64,000 bases of DNA from Bacteroidales bacterium. GTDB lineage: Bacteria > Bacteroidota > Bacteroidia > Bacteroidales > UBA3824. Each line of letters starts with the position of its first letter. Within the stretch, counting starts at the first letter, position 1. The translations under genes were made by a program, and so were the position numbers. Shown piece by piece: positions 13,551 to 22,450 of the stretch. The stretch is from positions 1 to 64,000 of the forward strand of contig JAFPZK010000024.1 in the NCBI GenBank assembly GCA_017417315.1, written 5' to 3'. Under the pieces are notes generated by a model. The model did no database searches. It saw only the letters and a list, made by a program, of their open reading frames with translations, and had not been told where the DNA came from.

Positions 13551-16148
13551 ATGTCAGAAGAGACAAACGAAACTAACGAGATTAACGAAAGAATCGTTAA
13601 AGTAAACATAGACAAAGAAATGCGCTCGGCGTATATCGACTATTCTATGTCGGTTATCGTTTCGAGGGCGTTACCCGATGTCAGGGACGGCTTAAAACCC
13701 GTTCACCGCAGGGTGCTTTTCGGTATGAACGAAATGGGCGTGTTCGCTAACCGTCCAACTAAAAAATCCGCCAGAATCGTCGGTGAGGTCATGGGTAAGT
13801 TTCACCCGCACGGCGACTCCTCGGTTTATTTCACGATGGTAAGGCTTGCTCAGGACTGGGTTATGAGGTATCCTCTTGTTGACGGTCAGGGTAACTTCGG
13901 TTCGGTGGACGGCGACCCGCCCGCTGCAATGCGTTACACAGAGGCAAGGCTCAAAAAAATCGCAGAAGACACGCTTATCGACCTCGATAAAGATGCCGTG
14001 GATTTCGTGCCGAACTTCGACGAATCTTTGAAAGAACCCGTCGTTTTGCCCACAAGAATCCCCCTTCTTTTGGTTAACGGAGCGTCAGGTATCGCAGTCG
14101 GAATGGCAACTAACATGGCACCGCACAACTTGTCAGATACCATTGATGCTATCGTTGCTTATATCGACAACAACGACATTACAATCGAAGAATTAATTCC
14201 GATTATCAAGGCTCCTGATTTTCCGTCGGGCGGCATAATCTATGGTTATCAGGGAGTTAAGGACGCTTATATGACGGGACGCGGAAGACTTGTTATCCGT
14301 TCAAAATACCACATCGAAACCACTCACAGCGGCAAACCGCAGATTATTTTCGACGAAATCCCGTACATGGTCAACAAGGCTGAGCAAATCAGCAAAATCG
14401 CCGAACTTGTTAACGACAAAAAAATCGAAGACATCGTTCATGCTAACGACGAATCAGACCGCAAAGGTATGAGGGTTGTCGTAACGCTTAAAAACGGTGC
14501 GATTCCGAATGTCGTTGTCAACAAACTCTTTAAACTCACGCAGTTCCAGACGACGTTCAGCGTTAACAACATCGCGCTCGTTAACGGCAGACCGAAACTT
14601 CTTAACTTAAAAGAGTTAATCGAATGTTTCGTAAAACACCGTCAGGAAGTTGTCGTAAGACGAAGCAAATACGAGTTGGCTCAGGCTCAAAAACGCGCCC
14701 ACATTTTGGAAGGTTTGTTGATTGCGCTTGACCATTTGGACGAAGTCATCGCTTTGATTCGTGCTTCAAGAACACCTGACGAGGCAAGAGTCGGTTTGAT
14801 GGAAAAATTCGGTTTGACAGATGCTCAGGCAAGGGCAATCCTTGAAATGAGGCTTCAAAAACTCACCGGCTTGGAGCGTGAAAAGGTTAAACAAGAGTAC
14901 GATGAAATTATGAAATACATCGACTACTTGAACGAAGTTATCGGCAGCGTTGCAAAGCAAATGGAAGTTGTCAAAGACGAACTTTTGCAGATAAAAGACA
15001 AGTATCACGACGAGAGAAAAACTCAAATCGAATACGCTGCGTCTGAGGACTTTAACCCTGAGGATTTCTATGCTGACGAAGACGTTGTCATCACGATTTC
15101 TAATCTCGGTTACATTAAGCGCACGCCGCTTGCCGAATTTAAAACGCAGAATAGGGGAGGAAAGGGTTCAAAAGGCTCTACAACCCGCGACGAAGACTTT
15201 ATCAGTCATATTTTCTCGGCGACAAACCACAACACGATGTTGTTTTTCACCGAAAAAGGCAAATGTTTCTGGCTCAAAGTTTACGAAATTCCGGAAGGCA
15301 ACAAGACCTCGAAAGGTCGTGCTATTCAGAACGTTTTGAACATCGAGAGCGACGACAGCGTAAAAGCATACATCAACGTTAAGTCCATCACCGACCCCGA
15401 ATACGTAAATTCACACTATATTATAATGTGTACCAAGAACGGTGTCGTTAAGAAAACTCCGCTTTCGGAATATTCAAGACCGAGAACAAACGGTATCAAC
15501 GCAATTAATATCCGCGAAGGCGATATGCTTTTGGAGGCAAAATTAACTGACGGAACTAACGACATTTTAATCGGTATCCGTGGCGGAAAAGCGGTACGTT
15601 TCAACGAGGCGGATGCGAGACCGATTGGTCGTACAGGTACGGGCGTAAGAGGTATCACCGTTCCCGAAGGCGATGAAGTTATCGGTATGGTTGTTGCAAA
15701 CGCTGACGGCTCTGACGGTGACATCTTGGTTGTTTCGGAAAACGGTTACGGCAAGCGTTCAAAACTTGAAGATTACCGAATCACATCGCGCGGCGGCAAG
15801 GGTGTTAAGACGATTAACATTACCGACAAGACTGGTGAATTGATTGCAATCGATAAGATTACGGACAACGACGACTTGATGATTATCAACAAATCGGGCA
15901 TAACGATAAGGCTCAAAGCCGAAAACATCAGGACGGCTGCTCGTTTGACACAGGGCGTTAAGTTAATTGAACTTAACACGAAGAAGAAAGATTCTATTGC
16001 TTCGATAGCCGTTGTACCGAAGACCGACGACGAAGAAGAAATAGGAGAGGAGCAAGTATCTGAAAACGGTGAAGTTACTGAAAATGTAGCAGAAAATAAT
16101 TCAGAAACCCAATCAGAAAACAACAATACGGAAGAACAGGAAAATTAA
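13551..16148 (+). CDS. gyrA: DNA gyrase subunit A
   Basis: 865 residues. It introduces negative supercoils with GyrB by double-strand passage. The breakage-reunion domain starts after an acidic tail: [20 protein letters not shown], then [18 protein letters not shown] and the catalytic [10 protein letters not shown] with Tyr129. In the quinolone region the E. coli Ser83 position is Ser90 and the Asp87 position is Phe94, as I recall for wild-type Bacteroides, so no resistance change is evident. The C-terminal beta-pinwheel begins near residue 505 with the GyrA-box as [10 protein letters not shown], favouring gyrase over topoisomerase IV. The tail after about residue 825 is Glu/Asn-rich. A TPR gene follows after 25 bp. 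Confidence 0.96.
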   Translation: MSEETNETNEINERIVKVNIDKEMRSAYIDYSMSVIVSRALPDVRDGLKPVHRRVLFGMNEMGVFANRPTKKSARIVGEVMGKFHPHGDSSVYFTMVRLAQDWVMRYPLVDGQGNFGSVDGDPPAAMRYTEARLKKIAEDTLIDLDKDAVDFVPNFDESLKEPVVLPTRIPLLLVNGASGIAVGMATNMAPHNLSDTIDAIVAYIDNNDITIEELIPIIKAPDFPSGGIIYGYQGVKDAYMTGRGRLVIRSKYHIETTHSGKPQIIFDEIPYMVNKAEQISKIAELVNDKKIEDIVHANDESDRKGMRVVVTLKNGAIPNVVVNKLFKLTQFQTTFSVNNIALVNGRPKLLNLKELIECFVKHRQEVVVRRSKYELAQAQKRAHILEGLLIALDHLDEVIALIRASRTPDEARVGLMEKFGLTDAQARAILEMRLQKLTGLEREKVKQEYDEIMKYIDYLNEVIGSVAKQMEVVKDELLQIKDKYHDERKTQIEYAASEDFNPEDFYADEDVVITISNLGYIKRTPLAEFKTQNRGGKGSKGSTTRDEDFISHIFSATNHNTMLFFTEKGKCFWLKVYEIPEGNKTSKGRAIQNVLNIESDDSVKAYINVKSITDPEYVNSHYIIMCTKNGVVKKTPLSEYSRPRTNGINAINIREGDMLLEAKLTDGTNDILIGIRGGKAVRFNEADARPIGRTGTGVRGITVPEGDEVIGMVVANADGSDGDILVVSENGYGKRSKLEDYRITSRGGKGVKTINITDKTGELIAIDKITDNDDLMIINKSGITIRLKAENIRTAARLTQGVKLIELNTKKKDSIASIAVVPKTDDEEEIGEEQVSENGEVTENVAENNSETQSENNNTEEQEN

Positions 16149-16173
16149 TCAATATAATAAATTTTAATCAAAA

Positions 16174-17685
16174 ATGAAGAAAATATTTTTAACATTAACG
16201 ATGGCTGCGTTAACGGCGGGTTCGCTGTTTGCTCAGGCACCTGCGCCTGCTGATTTGAAGAAGGCTGTTGACAACGTAAAAGCCAAACTTGAAAGCAGCG
16301 ACAAAGATATTCAGGACGCTAAAAAAGGCGGAATATCAAAGACTTGGGAGTCAAGAGGTAAAGCATATCTTGAAGCCGCAAGGGTCAACACAAAAAACAT
16401 CAGTCAGAATATGTATGCCGCAAAATGCGACCAAAGTCCGTTCTATAATATGGAATTGATGTTGGGTCAGCCTCAGTCTAAAAGACAAGAGAAGGTTGGT
16501 AACGATGAGTATGAAGTATGGGTTTATCCGACAATGGACGTTTATGTTCAGAACAATCAGGTTGTTTTGTGGAAAGAGACTTACGTAGCAGATTCTAACG
16601 CACTTGACAAAGCGGCAGAGGCGTTTAAAAAAGCAGACGAACTTGACCCGAAAGGGGCGTTCAAAGGCAAAAAATCGACTATGGACGCTATCAAAGATTT
16701 GAGAATGGCATACTTTACAAGCGGTCTCAATGCTTATCAGTTTCAGGATTATAAAGGAGCGGCAAAGGATTTTGAAGGTGCTTTTAATCTTAACACATTT
16801 CCCCGCGATGCAAAAGATACGACTTTGAACGACGGTCAAATTGCATATTATGCTGCTTTATCGGCATTTCAGGGTAATGAAAAGGGCAAAGCCGAGAAAC
16901 TTTTCAAAGATGCTGCTGCAAAGAATTATCAGCCGGGAAGTTGTTATCACTACATCTATCAGATTAACATTGACAACGGCAAAGAGGCTGAGGCTGTAAA
17001 AATTCTTCACGATGCATACGAAAAATATCCGCAGGAGGAGCAGATTCTTTATGACGTAATCAACTATTATTTAGGCAAAAAGCAGACTTCTGAGGCAGAA
17101 AAATATCTTGACAAAGCCATTGCAAAATATCCGAAAAATGCAAGTCTTTACAACGTAAAAGCGGGTATGTATGTCGGACAATGTACTGATTTGTCAAAGA
17201 AATATGCTGATGAATTAAATAAAGCAGATTCTTTGAGAAAATTGGCTTTCAGAAACCGTTCAAATGCCAAAGAAGAAGCGCGTGTTAACGGAGAAAAAGA
17301 CAAAATGTTAGCACAAGCAGAGCAGACAAAGGCTGATTATGTTGCTAATCAACAGAAAGCAATCAATGCTTATAATCAGGCTATTGCAACAGATGCAAAG
17401 AACTTTGACGCACATTTTGCATTGGGAATCGTTCATTATAATATGGCGGATTTGATAACCTCTGAAAAGAATGCTATTCCTTATTCTGAGGACAAAGACG
17501 GTTCAAAAGCGGCAGCAAAAGAGACCGAAATTAAGAAATATATGGCACAATCTGCTGAGGAATTTGAAAAGGCTTCTGCTATAAATCCTTCAAACAGAGA
17601 CTGTTTGCAGAACTTAAAAACGTTGTATTACAAATTAGGCGACACCGCTAAATGGAACGACGTAAAAGCAAGAATGGAAAAATAA
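16174..17685 (+). CDS. Exported TPR-repeat protein
   Basis: 503 residues. A signal peptide (MKKIFLTLTMAALTAGSLFA, then QAPAPADL) is followed by helical repeats. Clear TPR-like units are ALDKAAEAFKKADELDPKGA, GLNAYQFQDYKGAAKDFEGA, AYYAALSAFQGNEKGKAEKL, AEKYLDKAIAKYPKNASLYN and, near the end, SAEEFEKASAINPSNRDCLQ. A highly charged insertion lies around residues 350-395. TPR proteins scaffold complexes; the partner is unknown and the location should be the periplasm. It follows gyrA by 25 bp and is closed by an intrinsic terminator, so it may be partly co-transcribed with gyrA. Confidence 0.88.
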   Translation: MKKIFLTLTMAALTAGSLFAQAPAPADLKKAVDNVKAKLESSDKDIQDAKKGGISKTWESRGKAYLEAARVNTKNISQNMYAAKCDQSPFYNMELMLGQPQSKRQEKVGNDEYEVWVYPTMDVYVQNNQVVLWKETYVADSNALDKAAEAFKKADELDPKGAFKGKKSTMDAIKDLRMAYFTSGLNAYQFQDYKGAAKDFEGAFNLNTFPRDAKDTTLNDGQIAYYAALSAFQGNEKGKAEKLFKDAAAKNYQPGSCYHYIYQINIDNGKEAEAVKILHDAYEKYPQEEQILYDVINYYLGKKQTSEAEKYLDKAIAKYPKNASLYNVKAGMYVGQCTDLSKKYADELNKADSLRKLAFRNRSNAKEEARVNGEKDKMLAQAEQTKADYVANQQKAINAYNQAIATDAKNFDAHFALGIVHYNMADLITSEKNAIPYSEDKDGSKAAAKETEIKKYMAQSAEEFEKASAINPSNRDCLQNLKTLYYKLGDTAKWNDVKARMEK

Positions 17686-17716
17686 ATCTTTTTCATTACA
17701 ATTAAATTAAATTCAA

Positions 17717-17757
17717 TAAAAACCGCCGGGAAATATAGTTTTTTCGGCGGTTTTTTT
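17717..17757 (+). terminator. Intrinsic terminator after the TPR gene
   Basis: Arms AACCGCCG (17721-17728) and CGGCGGTT (17745-17752) followed by a run of T. Confidence 0.85.
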
Positions 17758-18072
17758 CGTACCGCTCCTCCCCTTTAATTTTGTCCTATAATTAATATTA
17801 TGTTAACTACGATTTTTAGATAACCGACTATACGTGCTTCAAACCGCTATTTTAGCCAAATCTCGTAAAGATATATATTTGTCAGATTTTTGCATTTATT
17901 ATTGACTTTTCGCCCACAAGTCCTTGTTTTAACCCGATATAATGTCGATTAATTCATCTTTTTAGTGTATGTAAGCCCTAAAACCCGATAAGCCCCTCCC
18001 CTAATAATCTTTTAACATTTTTTTATAATATTATGTTAAGTAAAAGAAAAAAGATTATAATTATCGTTTCTT
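17758..18072. other. AT-rich gap without a recognisable gene
   Basis: 315 bp with stops in all frames and no convincing promoter, hairpin or repeat apart from two short pyrimidine stretches (CTCCTCCCC and CCCCTCCCC). I see nothing to annotate. Confidence 0.5.
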
Positions 18073-18249
18073 TCATATTTTGTCCAAAAGATATGCGAGA
18101 TATTCAATTAGAACGACCACAAAAATGACACATACAGCCAAACATCTTTTAAATCCGTATATCAATCCCAATAGAATTATTGAAATCAAAAAAAAGCCGG
18201 AAAGTAATATAAAAAGCCCATCCCATTTATTGAAATACCGTTTTTTCAT
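18073..18249 (-). CDS. 58-aa putative membrane protein
   Basis: ATG at 18249, stop at 18073. After a basic start (MKKRYFNKWDG) come two hydrophobic segments, LFILLSGFFLISIILLGLI and CLAVCVIFVVVLIEYLAYLL, joined by YGFKR, giving a two-helix inner-membrane protein. The composition is strongly non-random for a chance frame. No family is recognised. It is divergent from the Fic gene, 84 bp apart. Confidence 0.55.
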   Translation of the reverse strand: MKKRYFNKWDGLFILLSGFFLISIILLGLIYGFKRCLAVCVIFVVVLIEYLAYLLDKI

Positions 18250-18306
18250 AATTTTTAAAGCGAAATTTTAAGTGCAAAATTAATGCTTTTTTTGATTTTT
18301 TTCTGT

Positions 18307-18315
18307 TATTTTTGC
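18307..18315 (+). promoter_or_regulatory. -7 box for the Fic gene
   Basis: TATTTTTGC, 18 bp before the ATG at 18333; the leader would be very short and supports that start. Confidence 0.5.
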
Positions 18316-18332
18316 AGCAAAATCTTTTAAAA

Positions 18333-19133
18333 ATGACAAGCACGGATATTTTACAAACCATAAATAAATACAAACAACTCGGTATTGCAGAACAAATTGA
18401 TTATCAGAAGTTTTACTTATATTCTATAATCACACATTCTACTGCAATAGAAGGCAGCACCGTCACGGAGTTAGAAAACTTGTTGTTATTTGATGACGGG
18501 ATTACCGCTAACGGACGCTCGTTGCAGGAGCAAATGATGAATGTCGATTTAAAAAAAGCATATCAAGAAGCGCAACGTCTTGCCGCTGAACATACCGATT
18601 ATTCAACAAAAATGCTTTGCCGATTGTCCGCATTAGTAATGCGCAATACTGACGGCACATATAACACTATGCTCGGAACTTTTTCCGCTGCCGAAGGAGA
18701 ACTTAGATTAGTGAACGTTACCGCAGGATTCGGCGGACGGTCGTATATGTCATTTCAGAAAGTGCCGAAAGCCGTTGAAGAGTTTTGTAATTGGCTAAAT
18801 GTTGAGAGAAAAAAAATAAAAAACGACGACATTATTGCAGCGTATAACCTCAGTTTTTCTGCACATTATAGGCTTGTGGACATTCACCCGTGGGTAGACG
18901 GAAACGGCAGAATGTCAAGGCTCGTTATGAATATGTTACAGTGGGAATTTAATTTAATTCCTGTTAAAGTTTTGAAGGAACAAAAAACCGAATATATTCA
19001 GGCTCTTAACGATTCTAATAATAATGACGATGAAAAAATATTTTCATCTGTGATGTTTAGTTTACACAACAAAAACTTAAAATCAGAAATCTCTGAGTTT
19101 GAAAAATCTATGCAACGAGAAATCAAGTTTTAA
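18333..19133 (+). CDS. Fic family protein with N-terminal inhibitory motif
   Basis: 266 residues from ATG 18333. The core HPWVDGNGRMSRLVMNML matches HPFxxGNGRxxR: His for catalysis and the anion-binding loop are present. Near the N-terminus, THSTAIEGSTVT fits the inhibitory S/T-x-x-x-E-(G/N) helix that occupies the ATP site in class II Fic enzymes, so this is probably a self-inhibited protein AMP transferase (or deAMPylase). AEGELRLVNVTAGF is likely the flap that positions the target. It is intact, unlike the Fic remnant at 11.2-11.9 kb. The target protein is unknown, and the gene stands alone without an antitoxin gene. Confidence 0.9.
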   Translation: MTSTDILQTINKYKQLGIAEQIDYQKFYLYSIITHSTAIEGSTVTELENLLLFDDGITANGRSLQEQMMNVDLKKAYQEAQRLAAEHTDYSTKMLCRLSALVMRNTDGTYNTMLGTFSAAEGELRLVNVTAGFGGRSYMSFQKVPKAVEEFCNWLNVERKKIKNDDIIAAYNLSFSAHYRLVDIHPWVDGNGRMSRLVMNMLQWEFNLIPVKVLKEQKTEYIQALNDSNNNDDEKIFSSVMFSLHNKNLKSEISEFEKSMQREIKF

Positions 19134-19184
19134 TGTAAATAAAAATTTTACACGTTTTTAACATAGTAAATGTATTTTTTTTTC

Positions 19185-19193
19185 TACATTTGC
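19185..19193 (+). promoter_or_regulatory. -7 box for the small lipoprotein gene
   Basis: TACATTTGC, 43 bp before the ATG at 19236. Confidence 0.6.
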
Positions 19194-19235
19194 AGCGACG
19201 ATATTGTCAAAACAAATTAATATACTTTTAAAAAG

Positions 19236-19841
19236 ATGAAAAAAGTTTTATTCAGCCTTACGGCACTTGCGCTTTGCGCTATGATGTTTACGTCTTGCAA
19301 AAAGGACAAAGACAATGATGATAAAGAAGAAAGTAAAATTAGTGAGTTGTCAGCAACAGTAAACGATGGTTCGTTTAAAACAAGCACTGCTGCTTTTTTA
19401 AGTTCTAGTAGCGCAGATAATACAGGGACATCAAAATTGAGTCAAATTTTTAGTTCTACTGAAGGTTCAACCACAATTGCAGGAACTGAAAAAGGTAAAC
19501 AATTAGCAATTACAATTAAAGGGACTACAACAGGAACCTATAATCTATCAGTAGGTGCTAATACAACTGTTAACAAAGCCCTTATTGAGTTGCTTAGCGG
19601 TGGAACAATACAAGATGTTATAAAAGATGCTATTGATGTAGAAACCAATGCAATGATTATTTACAGAACAGTTGGTCAAACAGAAGGTAGCAATGATTAT
19701 TGGTTTTCAACAAAAGCAAGCGTTTCATTTGATAATTCTCTTGTTTTATATGCTACTGGAACGTTTACTGCTGATATGAGAAACAAATCAGGAGATACAT
19801 TTTCAATCACTGACGGTAAATTTAAAGTATTTGGTAAATAA
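19236..19841 (+). CDS. Small lipoprotein with predicted beta fold
   Basis: 201 residues. MKKVLFSLTALALCAMMFTSC is a lipoprotein signal with Cys21, followed by a Lys/Asp-rich tether (KKDKDNDDKEES). The mature part is rich in Ser, Thr, Gly and Asn with alternating beta-like strands (QLAITIKGTTTGTYNLSVG, ASVSFDNSLVLYATGTFTAD), ending in DTFSITDGKFKVFGK. This resembles small Bacteroidota surface lipoproteins built like a jelly roll or DUF6252-type fold, but I cannot assign one. It has its own promoter and a terminator shared with the convergent comF gene. Confidence 0.8.
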   Translation: MKKVLFSLTALALCAMMFTSCKKDKDNDDKEESKISELSATVNDGSFKTSTAAFLSSSSADNTGTSKLSQIFSSTEGSTTIAGTEKGKQLAITIKGTTTGTYNLSVGANTTVNKALIELLSGGTIQDVIKDAIDVETNAMIIYRTVGQTEGSNDYWFSTKASVSFDNSLVLYATGTFTADMRNKSGDTFSITDGKFKVFGK

Positions 19842-19861
19842 TTTTACTTTCAATAATAATG

Positions 19862-19894
19862 AAAAGGGACGTTGCTTGCAACGTCTCTTTTTTT
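19862..19894. terminator. Terminator between convergent lipoprotein and comF genes
   Basis: Perfect arms GACGTTGC (19868-19875) and GCAACGTC (19878-19885) with a 2-bp loop, flanked by A-rich and T-rich runs, so it can act on both strands. Confidence 0.85.
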
Positions 19895-20600
19895 ATGCCT
19901 TGGCTAAGGCAAAAATACTGATTTTACATTCGGGCATTGCCTCTAAAAGGACTTTGGCACATGTCTCCAAGGTCGCACCGGTGGTAAAAACATCGTCAAC
20001 TATCAAGAAATGCTTATCGCTTAACTCCCCTACCCTATTGGCTTTGAACGCGTTAGCAGAATTTGCCCGCCGTTGAACTTTATTCATTCTTGTTTGAGAC
20101 TTTATATTCTTTATTTTTTCTAAAACACCGAGTTTTAGCGGTTTATTTAACACTTCCGACAAACCTTCGGCTATTTTTTCCGCCTGATTATAACCACGTT
20201 TTTTCTGCTTTTCAGGGTGCATCGGGACGGGTAAAATGTAGTCAACCGTCTTGAAAACTCCAAGTTCTGTTAATTTAAGTGCCGCTATTCGTCCGAATTT
20301 TACCCCGAGTTCCGGGTGTCGAAAATACTTTATGTTATGAAGAATTTTTTGAGTGGTTTCTTTTTTGTCGAATTTCAAAAAAGCATAGCCGTGAACTATG
20401 TTTATGCCTTCCGATTTAAATGACTGAATTATAAGATTTTCTGCGTCAGGAGAAAAATCCGTTTTTTCGTAATTCTCCCAACAATTCGGACACAAAAAAT
20501 TCTCCTTCCCTGCCTTTAAATGACAACCGCACGAAATACAAGAATTTGGACAAATTATGTCCGAAATGTCCGTAAAAAACCTTCTTAAAAACTCCATCAC
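19893..20600 (-). CDS. comF: ComF family phosphoribosyltransferase-like protein
   Basis: 235 residues. The N-terminal zinc-ribbon cysteines are CPNSCISCGC and CPNCW. The phosphoribosyltransferase fold follows with VDYILPVPMHPEKQKKRGYNQ and the PRPP-binding FLIVDDVFTTGAT. ComF is needed for DNA uptake in naturally competent bacteria, probably with ComFA or PriA during import of single strands; in Bacteroidota its role is not shown. Its GTG/ATG region overlaps the stop of the acyltransferase gene by 4 bp, so three minus-strand genes (21517-22284, 20597-21520 and this one) form an operon. Confidence 0.9.
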   Translation of the reverse strand: MMEFLRRFFTDISDIICPNSCISCGCHLKAGKENFLCPNCWENYEKTDFSPDAENLIIQSFKSEGINIVHGYAFLKFDKKETTQKILHNIKYFRHPELGVKFGRIAALKLTELGVFKTVDYILPVPMHPEKQKKRGYNQAEKIAEGLSEVLNKPLKLGVLEKIKNIKSQTRMNKVQRRANSANAFKANRVGELSDKHFLIVDDVFTTGATLETCAKVLLEAMPECKISIFALAKA

Positions 20601-21520
20601 ATACCTTTATAATTTTCGCCGTAATGAATTTCACCGTTTGAATCTTTGGTGGCTTTCCAACGTTTATGACTCCAAAGCCAAGTTTCAGGCTGATTTCTCA
20701 TAACTTCCTCTAACTTAGACATATAACGCTGTGTGATTTCGCCCGGAGCGCATTTTGACGGATCTTCGGCTATCATTGACACATAACAACGGTAATAGCC
20801 GCGTTTTTCTCTTCGGATTTCCATAAAAATCACCGGCAAATCAAACATTTTAGCGTAAAATTCTATACCCGGCAGACATGCGGTTTCCATTCCGAAAAAG
20901 TTGACCCAAATCGCACGTTTGGTGTTCGGAGTGTTTTGGTCGCCCGCCATACAAAAGCCCGTAGGCTGTTTTTCTCTCATTCCGAAAGCAAAACGGGTTT
21001 TTTCGATAGGACAAAAATGCGTGCCGCGCTGCTCTCTGCATTTTACCGTAAAATTGCTGATAAACTGATTTTTCATCGGCTTGAAAATCGCACAGAATTT
21101 ATGTTTATGCTCGTATTTTACGGTCTGTGTAGTCCATTCCCAATTGCCGTGATGACCCATAGAAACAATCATGGATTTACCCTCGGCATAAAGTTTTTCA
21201 GGGATACTTAAATCATCGTAAGTCAAACGTTTACGAAGTTTTTCAGCAGGATAAGTGTAACCCTTTAAACTCTCCAACATCAAATCAACCATATACGGAT
21301 AATATTTTTTCTTAACACTGTCTCGCCACTCTTTTGATTTATCAGGGAAACACATTTCAAGGTTTTTGTCAACAACTTTTACCCTGTAACGGAAAACTCT
21401 GAACATCAAAAACGATATAATGTCAGACCAAAAATAAAGCACACACCAAGGCGTTATCCTGAAACCGAAAATAGCAACCCTGTAAAACAAATAACAAATG
21501 TATTGAAAAAATTTTTTCAT
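20597..21520 (-). CDS. Lysophospholipid/lipid A acyltransferase (LpxL/HtrB family)
   Basis: 307 residues. A hydrophobic N-terminus (YICYLFYRVAIFGFRITPWC) anchors it in the inner membrane. The catalytic HX4E motif is in MGHHGNWEWT. Further family segments are AIFKPMKNQFISNFT, FCMAGDQNTPNTKRAIWVNF and TACLPGIEFYAKMFDLPVIF. The C-terminus has PETWLWSHKRWKAT. The enzyme should add a secondary acyl chain to lipid A. It overlaps both neighbours by 4 bp. Confidence 0.92.
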   Translation of the reverse strand: MKKFFQYICYLFYRVAIFGFRITPWCVLYFWSDIISFLMFRVFRYRVKVVDKNLEMCFPDKSKEWRDSVKKKYYPYMVDLMLESLKGYTYPAEKLRKRLTYDDLSIPEKLYAEGKSMIVSMGHHGNWEWTTQTVKYEHKHKFCAIFKPMKNQFISNFTVKCREQRGTHFCPIEKTRFAFGMREKQPTGFCMAGDQNTPNTKRAIWVNFFGMETACLPGIEFYAKMFDLPVIFMEIRREKRGYYRCYVSMIAEDPSKCAPGEITQRYMSKLEEVMRNQPETWLWSHKRWKATKDSNGEIHYGENYKGM

Positions 21521-22284
21521 TTCTGATATTCTTTATATAACTGTTTGATAATTAAGTATAAATCGTAATCATTACGGCGCAGGATAAAATCCCTGTCAAG
21601 TTTGAAATGCAGCATAAATTTTTCTGCCTCCTCTTCATTCATGCCCGTAATTTCGGCAACGATTTTTGAATTATATTTTGCCGCCGCCTCGTTGTCCAAA
21701 GCGGTTTGACGTTTATCTTCGTTGACTTTTGCTATGGCTTTTTGACGTTTACGGTCTCCACCGAAAGCAAAACCGACACCGTTTGCAGCCTGAGTAATTT
21801 GTTTCAACTCGTTGAGGTCTATAAGGTTAGATTTCCAAGTTTCGATTTGTTCAACATATTCCGGCTCTTCTTCGGGGTCTATTTGACTCCATTCGTAAAC
21901 AAAGGATTTCCAACGCTCCGCATAAACAGAAACGACTTCGTGTTCAAAGGTTTTCGGTTTTAAAACTATAAATCCGATGTCGGTGTGCGAGCTTTTTTCT
22001 TCATATTCCTCCATTACGAAGTTTTGAAGGGTAAAGCCCGTGGTTTCATACCCCAAACACGAAATTTTTATCGTGTCCGATCTCATCATCAGAAGTCTGA
22101 AAACACCTTCCTGATTGCTTATACATGCCGTTCTTTTTTTTACGTTAACCACATGCGCAAACTGAACGGGACTTCCCGTTGTGTCGTAAAGTCTGCCTGT
22201 TACCGAATAGATTTTTTCTTGTGCGCTGCACAATATCGCAGCCGAAAGAAAAAAAAATAACGCCGTAAAAAATTTTATGTTCAT
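21517..22284 (-). CDS. Exported protein with carboxypeptidase regulatory-like domain
   Basis: 255 residues. The signal peptide MNIKFFTALFFFLSAAILCSA is followed by a CarboxypepD_reg-like beta-sandwich: VTGRLYDTTGSPVQFAHV, KKRTACISNQEGVFRLLM, TIKISCLGYETTGF. The rest is helical and charged, with NLIDLNELKQITQAANGVGF and a C-terminal EEAEKFMLHFKLDRDFILRR. Proteins of this type sit in the periplasm or at the outer membrane; no transporter domain is present. It is the first gene of the operon with the acyltransferase and comF. Confidence 0.8.
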   Translation of the reverse strand: MNIKFFTALFFFLSAAILCSAQEKIYSVTGRLYDTTGSPVQFAHVVNVKKRTACISNQEGVFRLLMMRSDTIKISCLGYETTGFTLQNFVMEEYEEKSSHTDIGFIVLKPKTFEHEVVSVYAERWKSFVYEWSQIDPEEEPEYVEQIETWKSNLIDLNELKQITQAANGVGFAFGGDRKRQKAIAKVNEDKRQTALDNEAAAKYNSKIVAEITGMNEEEAEKFMLHFKLDRDFILRRNDYDLYLIIKQLYKEYQK

Positions 22285-22306
22285 ACTTAATACGCTAAAA
22301 TTTTCA

Positions 22307-22315
22307 GCAAAATTA
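22307..22315 (-). promoter_or_regulatory. -7 box for the carboxypeptidase-like/acyltransferase/comF operon
   Basis: The minus strand reads TAATTTTGC, 23 bp before the ATG at 22284. Confidence 0.55.
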
Positions 22316-22417
22316 GAAATAAGATATTTCTGGCAAAATTTTTTTATGATTGTTTAACAAAAAAAAGACCGTTAGAAAAAAAACGATAAAAAATTTCCGC
22401 TTACAAAAAGTTTTTTT

Positions 22418-22425
22418 TAATTTTG
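22418..22425 (+). promoter_or_regulatory. -7 box for the clpC-like gene
   Basis: TAATTTTG, 26 bp before the ATG at 22451. This fixes the transcript start close to the gene, leaving no room for an upstream N domain. Confidence 0.55.
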
Positions 22426-22450
22426 TATCGAAATTTCAAAATGCAGTATT

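Noticed and set aside
13770-13860. Quinolone-resistance change in GyrA (Phe at the E. coli Asp87 position)
   Set aside because: As I recall, Phe is the normal residue at this position in Bacteroides GyrA, and the Ser at the key position is unchanged.
18080-18271. 63-codon plus-strand frame
   Set aside because: Basic, low-quality sequence; the minus strand of the same segment encodes a much better membrane protein.
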